Shown: positions 8,446 to 12,678 of the stretch, piece after piece | Numbering within the stretch: the first letter of the stretch is position 1 | How the letters are laid out: each line of letters starts with the position of its first letter | Source: Kiritimatiellia bacterium | GTDB lineage: Bacteria; Verrucomicrobiota; Kiritimatiellia; RFP12; UBA1067 | Length of the DNA stretch: 15,142 nucleotides | Direction of reading: 5' to 3' | NCBI GenBank assembly: GCA_017430155.1 | Contig: JAFRNO010000473.1 | Span: forward strand, 1 to 15,142 | Translations under genes and position numbers: made by a program | The notes under the pieces: model-generated | Told to the model about the DNA's origin: nothing | The model's input: only the letters and a program-made list of their open reading frames with translations | Databases searched by the model: none

Positions 8446-9150
8446 TCACACCTCCACCCATGTCGGTTCGTAGGCGATCTCGTAACGCTCGTCAAGACGG
8501 GAGACATTATAGATGGCAGTAGTGGAACCGTCGCGGCAGGTGAATGTTACAGGGTGGTGGTCGCCGGTGTGGATGTGTCCGCAGAAAACGAAACGCGGAT
8601 GCTTCTCGGCAATCGCCTCGGTCAGCTCCGTCGAGCCAAAGTGTTCTGAATCAGTCTGGAGCGAACGATCCACATCGCTGCCGAGGATGTGCGGCGGCGA
8701 GTGTGTGACAAGCACGTCGAGTCCGGAAGGAATCTTGGAGAACCATTCGACGAGCCTGTCGGGCTCGCCCTCGAATGCCCACGAGTAGGAAATAATCGGC
8801 ACCCACGGCGTGCCGTAGAATCTCACTCCGCCGATTTCCGTAGCCAAATCGCCGAGGAAGTGGACGTTCGACGAGAATCCGTATTTCCAGTCAATGTCGG
8901 CATCCTTGTAGACGATGTGCGCGATCGGGTAGAAGTCGTGGTTGCCGGGGATGACAGCGAACTGGATGTTGGGATATGAAGAGGTCCATTCCCTGAACTT
9001 TTTGTTGATCCACTTCTTCTGGTCGTTGATGTGCCAAGGACCGCGTCCGCGCAGCGGCGCGACATCGCCCGCAAGGACAACGACGTCCGCGCCCTTGGGA
9101 TCGAGCCCCTCAAGATTGCCATGCAAGTCTGATGTAGCCATGATGCGCAT
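8446..9150 (-). CDS. Calcineurin-like metallophosphoesterase (MPPED-like)
   Basis: The product is 234 residues, cytoplasmic, with no signal peptide. ATG 9150 follows AGGAG with 7-base spacing. All metal-binding motifs of the calcineurin-like phosphoesterase fold are present in order: D8-x-H10 (SDLHG), G28-D29, G69-N-H-D72, H150 (VTHSPP) and G191-H-I-H194. The GTPW block near 113 and the VLVTHSPP/FCGHIH spacing resemble the MPPED subgroup, which hydrolyses phosphodiesters such as cyclic nucleotides with two metal ions. The true substrate here is unknown. The start lies 20 bases after the stop of the ORF6N gene, so the pair forms an operon in which this is the second gene. Base composition is lower in GC than the glycan genes on both sides, as for its partner. 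Confidence 0.88.
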   Translation of the reverse strand: MRIMATSDLHGNLEGLDPKGADVVVLAGDVAPLRGRGPWHINDQKKWINKKFREWTSSYPNIQFAVIPGNHDFYPIAHIVYKDADIDWKYGFSSNVHFLGDLATEIGGVRFYGTPWVPIISYSWAFEGEPDRLVEWFSKIPSGLDVLVTHSPPHILGSDVDRSLQTDSEHFGSTELTEAIAEKHPRFVFCGHIHTGDHHPVTFTCRDGSTTAIYNVSRLDERYEIAYEPTWVEV

Positions 9151-9170
9151 TTGGATTCTCCTTTTCCTTA

Positions 9171-10139
9171 TTAAACCTTTTTATTCTTTGATCTCTTGCC
9201 TATCGGATAAACAATGCATGAGGAAGTCGCATTGCGGATTGATTCGAGGAGCCCGGGAATTACCTCCGCACCCATCTTCGCAGCGGCAAAGGTCAGGCGA
9301 CCCGCGTCTTTCAGCGATGCGCCCGACCAGAAGATTTCCTTCTTGTCGACGATGATGAAACGATCGTGGCAGATTCCGCAGATGGTCTTTGTAAATTTGC
9401 CGCATTGAGCGCCGAACGCCTCGAAGTCGGATTCCTCCAGTTCGCCGTTGGAGTGCGTGACAAGCTCGACCTTCACGCCGCGCCCGCGCTTGGCGAGCAT
9501 GTCGAGCGTTGCCACGCCGGGATAGGCGTCAATCACGATCAGTTCCTTCTTCGCCCGGCGTATGAACTTGACCAGCAGCGACTTCGCATCCCAGAACTTG
9601 TTCTGGTAGAAGATGCTCTGCAAAGGAATGTCCTCGGCGCTCATCTTCGCAAAGATTTCATCAAATCTCGCCTCATTCTTTGACTGGTCGGTAATTTGCC
9701 GACGTTCCACAGACTCCATGCGCGACAACAGCGGCTCAACATTGGCAAGCACCCGACGCATTGCGACAAAGGCTCGCATGATGCGGATGTTGATTTCTAT
9801 CGCAGTTGACGACCGTAATACACCGCTAAGCATCGCTATACCATTCTCAGTAAAAGCGTATGGCATATATTTCAGGTGTTCGCCACGTTTCCCGTTTAAG
9901 GTGCCAATTTGGCACCTTAAACAATCCTCCTTCGTCAACTGGAACATGAAATCCGATGGAAACCGCTCTATGTTGCGTTTAACCTGGCGATTGAGATACT
10001 TCACTTCGACGCCATAGAGCGCAGCCAAATCCCTGTCCAACATGACCTGTACGCCACGGACAGGCACAATCATCATCCGAATTGCATCTTCCGACGCAAC
10101 ATCATTCGGATCGTCCGTAACAATCTGATTCTCACTCAT
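9171..10139 (-). CDS. ORF6N DNA-binding domain protein with C-terminal PLD-like domain
   Basis: The product is 322 residues. ATG 10139 follows AAAGGA with 7-base spacing. Residues about 19-105 are an ORF6N domain (PF10543; VMLDRDLAALYGVEVKYLNR..., FTENGIAMLSGVL), a DNA-binding domain typical of phages and mobile elements. Residues about 125-170 are charged and probably form a helical linker. The C-terminal part (about 175-300) resembles a phospholipase-D-like fold with one motif, H258-x-R260-x4-D265 (HDRFIIVD), followed by SGASLKDAG. The usual lysine of HKD is arginine, so nuclease activity is uncertain; such single-motif proteins often dimerise. The function is probably regulatory or linked to phage/mobile DNA. 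The gene is first in an operon with a metallophosphoesterase. GC is visibly low: bases 9841-9900 contain 26 G/C of 60 by hand count, against 42 of 60 at 1261-1320. This suggests transfer. Confidence 0.85.
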   Translation of the reverse strand: MSENQIVTDDPNDVASEDAIRMMIVPVRGVQVMLDRDLAALYGVEVKYLNRQVKRNIERFPSDFMFQLTKEDCLRCQIGTLNGKRGEHLKYMPYAFTENGIAMLSGVLRSSTAIEINIRIMRAFVAMRRVLANVEPLLSRMESVERRQITDQSKNEARFDEIFAKMSAEDIPLQSIFYQNKFWDAKSLLVKFIRRAKKELIVIDAYPGVATLDMLAKRGRGVKVELVTHSNGELEESDFEAFGAQCGKFTKTICGICHDRFIIVDKKEIFWSGASLKDAGRLTFAAAKMGAEVIPGLLESIRNATSSCIVYPIGKRSKNKKV

Positions 10140-10191
10140 TACCGATTCCTTTCTCCCGCATTGCAGGGTGTTTTGTTTACACTACTGTTTA

Positions 10192-10213
10192 ATCGACGGC
10201 ACACGCCGCCGAT
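10192..10213. repeat. Imperfect 9-bp inverted repeat upstream of the ORF6N gene
   Basis: ATCGACGGC (10192-10200) and GCCGCCGAT (10205-10213) pair at 8 of 9 positions around a 4-base ACAC spacer. It lies about 53 bases upstream of the ORF6N start codon. Next to it, on the minus strand, TAAACA occurs twice with a 12-base offset. The position would suit an operator or leader structure for the ORF6N operon, but nothing shows which protein, if any, binds it. Confidence 0.35.
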
Positions 10214-10335
10214 AGCAGTTTGGAATCGGCCCTGCCAGCCATCCACCGAAGTGGCGTCCGCGTTTTTCAGCGGAGGATCTCGCTACCCGGCCCGCGCGGA
10301 TCCCGAGTACTACAGAAACGGGTCCGGTCCGGACG

Positions 10336-10379
10336 GCTTTCGCTGTATAGCCCCACCGGGGGCATCAATTCCCGAAAGC
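10336..10379. repeat. Nested inverted repeat in the divergent intergenic region
   Basis: Outer arms GCTTTCG (10336-10342) and CGAAAGC (10373-10379) are perfect complements. They enclose an inner hairpin, GCCCC (10350-10354), loop ACCG, GGGGC (10359-10363). Two concentric perfect arms within 44 bases are unlikely to be trivial, although GC-rich DNA makes short pairings common. It could be a protein-binding site, a remnant of a palindromic element, or part of an RNA. Confidence 0.35.
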
Positions 10380-10464
10380 GCCGATAGTGTACCACAATCC
10401 GGCCCGCTTGTGCGGAACTTTTTACCGAACTCTCTGGCTGATGTCCGAGGGGGGAGTAAAAGTA

Positions 10465-10473
10465 TGGTAGAAT
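10465..10473 (+). promoter_or_regulatory. Extended -10 promoter abutting the propeller gene start
   Basis: TGGTAGAAT (10465-10473) is an extended -10 element (TG, one base, then TAGAAT). No good -35 is seen 17 bases upstream, as is allowed for extended -10 promoters. The seventh base after the hexamer is A10480, the A of the ATG start codon, so the transcript would begin at the start codon itself. The near-identical TGGTAGACT precedes the DUF4838 gene. Confidence 0.55.
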
Positions 10474-10479
10474 TTGGGC

Positions 10480-12678
10480 ATGGCAAAAAAGATGTTGATG
10501 ATGGCGTATGCGGCGGCGATGGCTGTGGCGGTGGCAAATCCCCTGCCCGAACGGGTCAAGGGGCTGGCGGAGGAGAACATCCCCTGGCGGAGCGTGGGGC
10601 CAGGCGGCGGCGGCTGGATCCAGTCGATCCTCTGGAGCCGGCACGCGAAGGACCGCCTGTTCGTGGGATGCGACGTGGGCGGGTTCTACGTCTCCGAGGA
10701 CGCAGGACGCCACTACGAGATGCGCAACCGCGGCCTCAAGCACATGTACGTCGAGACGATCGCCGAACACCCTACCAACCCCGACATCCTCTTCCTCGGC
10801 ACGCTCGGCGGCATCTACAAGACGACAGACCGCGGCCAAACCTGGCAGGAGAAGCGCAGCGGCCTCCCACCGATCTCCGCCAGCAGCCACTCGGTACAGA
10901 TCTCGAAGTTCGTGTTCGCCCCCGGCAACCCCAACACGCTCTACGCCGCCGTCGGACAGCCCCGTACATACAAGGGCGCGCGCGGCGAGGTGTGGCGCTC
11001 GGACGACTGCGGCGAGACGTGGCGCATGGTCGTGAAGAGCGGCCTCGCCGAGGACGTCAACGTCTTCGACCTCGCAATCGACGCCTCAAACGCCGCCCGC
11101 CTGCTGGTGGCGACGAACAAAGGCCTCTTCCGCAGCGAGGACGGCGGCGAGACGTGGGTGCCGTCCAACGGCGGCCTCCCCGCCCACCTGCGCACGCGCC
11201 ACCTCGCCTGGAGTCCCTCTTCCCCGAACGTCGTCTACGTGACCCTGCGCCAGAAAGGCGGCGATGCGCCGTGGTCGGCCGGCGTGTACCGCAGCAAGGA
11301 CGGCGGACGCACCTGGCAGCCGCGCAGCAACGGCCTCAAGCAGCTGGCGGGCAAGCCGGGCAGCAACGACCAGCTCTGCACCTGGACGGACTGCCTCGCC
11401 GTCGACCCGCGCAACCCGGACGTCGTCTGGACCGGTGGCGCCAGCTGGTGGTACACGGGCGTCTACGGGACGACCGACGGCGGACAGAACTGGAAACGCG
11501 CCTTCCCCGATGAACGGCCCGGCTGGCTCAAGTTCTGGGGGCCGACCGTCATGTGCCTGTCCCTCTCGCCTGCCGACCCGTCGCGCCTCGCGTTCGGGAC
11601 GTCAGGCATGGTCTACACCACCGAGGACGGTGCCGTCACCTGGGCGCAGCGCTATTCGGAGGAACGGACCGACGGTAAGATTGTCGGCACGGGTCTTGAT
11701 GTGACATGCCTCCATTCCGTCACGCCTTCGCGGCACCAGCGCGGGAAGTTCTATCTCGGGTATTACGATATCGGTTTGCTGGTAACGGACGACGACGGCC
11801 GCTCGCTCACGCGTCAGATGACGGGTGTACCCGGCAAGTTCTCCAACTCGTGCTTCTGCGTGGCAGAGGCCCCCGACGACCCTCAGACGGTTTGGGCCGG
11901 ATTCGGCTCCTGGGGCGGCGGCGGTTCGGGCTGCGTGGCGAAAAGCGCGGACGGCGGCCAGACGTGGTTGCCCTGCACCAACGCGGCGAGCGGCTGGATC
12001 GACACGCACGTGCGCGACCTGACCGTGCTTGGAAGCAAGCCGAACTACCACCTTCTCTATGCGAGCCCGAAGGGGTTGATTGAGAGCGTGGATGGCGGCG
12101 CCACCTGGGCGTGTGTTGACTTGGCGGAGTTTCCGGAAGCGCCGCGCGTGCGGGCGCTCGCGTATGACGGGAGGCACCTCTACGCAGGTGTGGCAGGCGC
12201 GAAAGGTGAAGGAGGTGCGGTTTACGGTCGCGCAGGAGCGCGACCCTCCCAAGTGTGGCAACGGCTCACGCCGGTCTCGCTGTCGATTGGACAGATCAAG
12301 GATGTGGCGGTGGAGGGCGACCGCGTGCTCGTCACGGCACGGAGCGAATGGCGCAACCACACGACCTACGAGGGCGGCGCGTGGTTCAGCACGGATGCGG
12401 GCGCGACGTGGCGTAAGGTGTTCTCGGACAAATTCTGCGGCGCGGCGGTCATCTCAGGCGGCGAGCTGTTCGTGTCGCTCACGGACCACCCATACCATGA
12501 CCACTGCGTGGGCGGCGGCGTAATCCATTCACGCGACGACGGCGCCACGTGGACCCACCTCGACGGACCCGGTCTCCAGAACTGGAATGCGTCCGCGCTT
12601 GCCGTCGACCCGTTCGACCGCAAGTCGCTCTGGGTCGGCACGGGCGGCAACTCCGTCTTCGTCGGCCACCTACCGTAA
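10480..12678 (+). CDS. Secreted Asp-box (BNR) beta-propeller protein, GH74/sialidase-like fold
   Basis: The product is 732 residues. ATG 10480 is chosen because MAKK gives the basic n-region of a Sec signal peptide (residues 1-20, cut after AVAVA). A TTG at 10474 lies inside the promoter. I count twelve Asp-box motifs (S/T-x-D-x-G-x-x-W type) at about residues 72, 114, 174, 218, 271, 331, 381, 436, 489, 537, 637 and 684, for example SEDGGETW and SKDGGRTW. The motif at 436 (TDDDGRSLT) is degenerate. The opening WRSVGPGGGGW and the double-propeller length resemble GH74-type xyloglucanases, but no catalytic aspartates can be assigned, so it may instead be a non-enzymatic binding propeller. The 100-residue gap between boxes 10 and 11 contains a palindromic DNA element in frame (12226-12250). 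It converges on the GH106 gene with a 9-base overlap and has no Shine-Dalgarno. Confidence 0.82.
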   Translation: MAKKMLMMAYAAAMAVAVANPLPERVKGLAEENIPWRSVGPGGGGWIQSILWSRHAKDRLFVGCDVGGFYVSEDAGRHYEMRNRGLKHMYVETIAEHPTNPDILFLGTLGGIYKTTDRGQTWQEKRSGLPPISASSHSVQISKFVFAPGNPNTLYAAVGQPRTYKGARGEVWRSDDCGETWRMVVKSGLAEDVNVFDLAIDASNAARLLVATNKGLFRSEDGGETWVPSNGGLPAHLRTRHLAWSPSSPNVVYVTLRQKGGDAPWSAGVYRSKDGGRTWQPRSNGLKQLAGKPGSNDQLCTWTDCLAVDPRNPDVVWTGGASWWYTGVYGTTDGGQNWKRAFPDERPGWLKFWGPTVMCLSLSPADPSRLAFGTSGMVYTTEDGAVTWAQRYSEERTDGKIVGTGLDVTCLHSVTPSRHQRGKFYLGYYDIGLLVTDDDGRSLTRQMTGVPGKFSNSCFCVAEAPDDPQTVWAGFGSWGGGGSGCVAKSADGGQTWLPCTNAASGWIDTHVRDLTVLGSKPNYHLLYASPKGLIESVDGGATWACVDLAEFPEAPRVRALAYDGRHLYAGVAGAKGEGGAVYGRAGARPSQVWQRLTPVSLSIGQIKDVAVEGDRVLVTARSEWRNHTTYEGGAWFSTDAGATWRKVFSDKFCGAAVISGGELFVSLTDHPYHDHCVGGGVIHSRDDGATWTHLDGPGLQNWNASALAVDPFDRKSLWVGTGGNSVFVGHLP
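12226..12250 (+). repeat. In-frame palindromic hairpin element in the propeller gene
   Basis: GGTCGCGC (12226-12233), loop AGGA and GCGCGACC (12238-12245) form a perfect 8-bp stem, followed by CTCCC. The element encodes GRAGARPS at about residue 583, just before VWQRLTP. Its outer bases (GGTCGC at the left, GCGACCCTCCC at the right) and its 25-base length match the hairpin at 13187-13211 read on the GH106 sense strand. Only the central 8 bases differ, and pairing is kept in both. Confidence 0.6.

Larger units (their letters stand above)
10140..10479. other. 340-base divergent intergenic region
   Basis: This stretch separates the minus-strand ORF6N operon from the plus-strand propeller gene. 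It contains the Shine-Dalgarno of the ORF6N gene (AAAGGA, 10152-10147), an imperfect hairpin (10192-10213), a nested inverted repeat (10336-10379) and the promoter of the propeller gene (10465-10473). Bases 10245-10320 are GC-rich and have words resembling the palindromic elements seen elsewhere in the window, but no clear copy. No small gene with a convincing ribosome site was found. A promoter for the ORF6N operon must lie here, but I could not pick one with confidence. Confidence 0.6.

Noticed and set aside
10140..10190. Promoter for the ORF6N operon around the TAAACA repeats on the minus strand
   Set aside because: TAAACA words could serve as -10 sites, but no acceptable -35 lies at the right spacing, so no promoter was annotated.
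10400..10428. Short stem CCGC/GCGG followed by a T run, resembling an intrinsic terminator
   Set aside because: The stem has only four pairs and no gene ends upstream on that strand; it is too weak to call.
10161..11513. A 450-codon plus-strand frame starting in the divergent intergenic region
   Set aside because: Most of it overlaps the propeller gene in another frame and is Arg/Pro-rich; the upstream part has no recognisable protein sequence or ribosome site.
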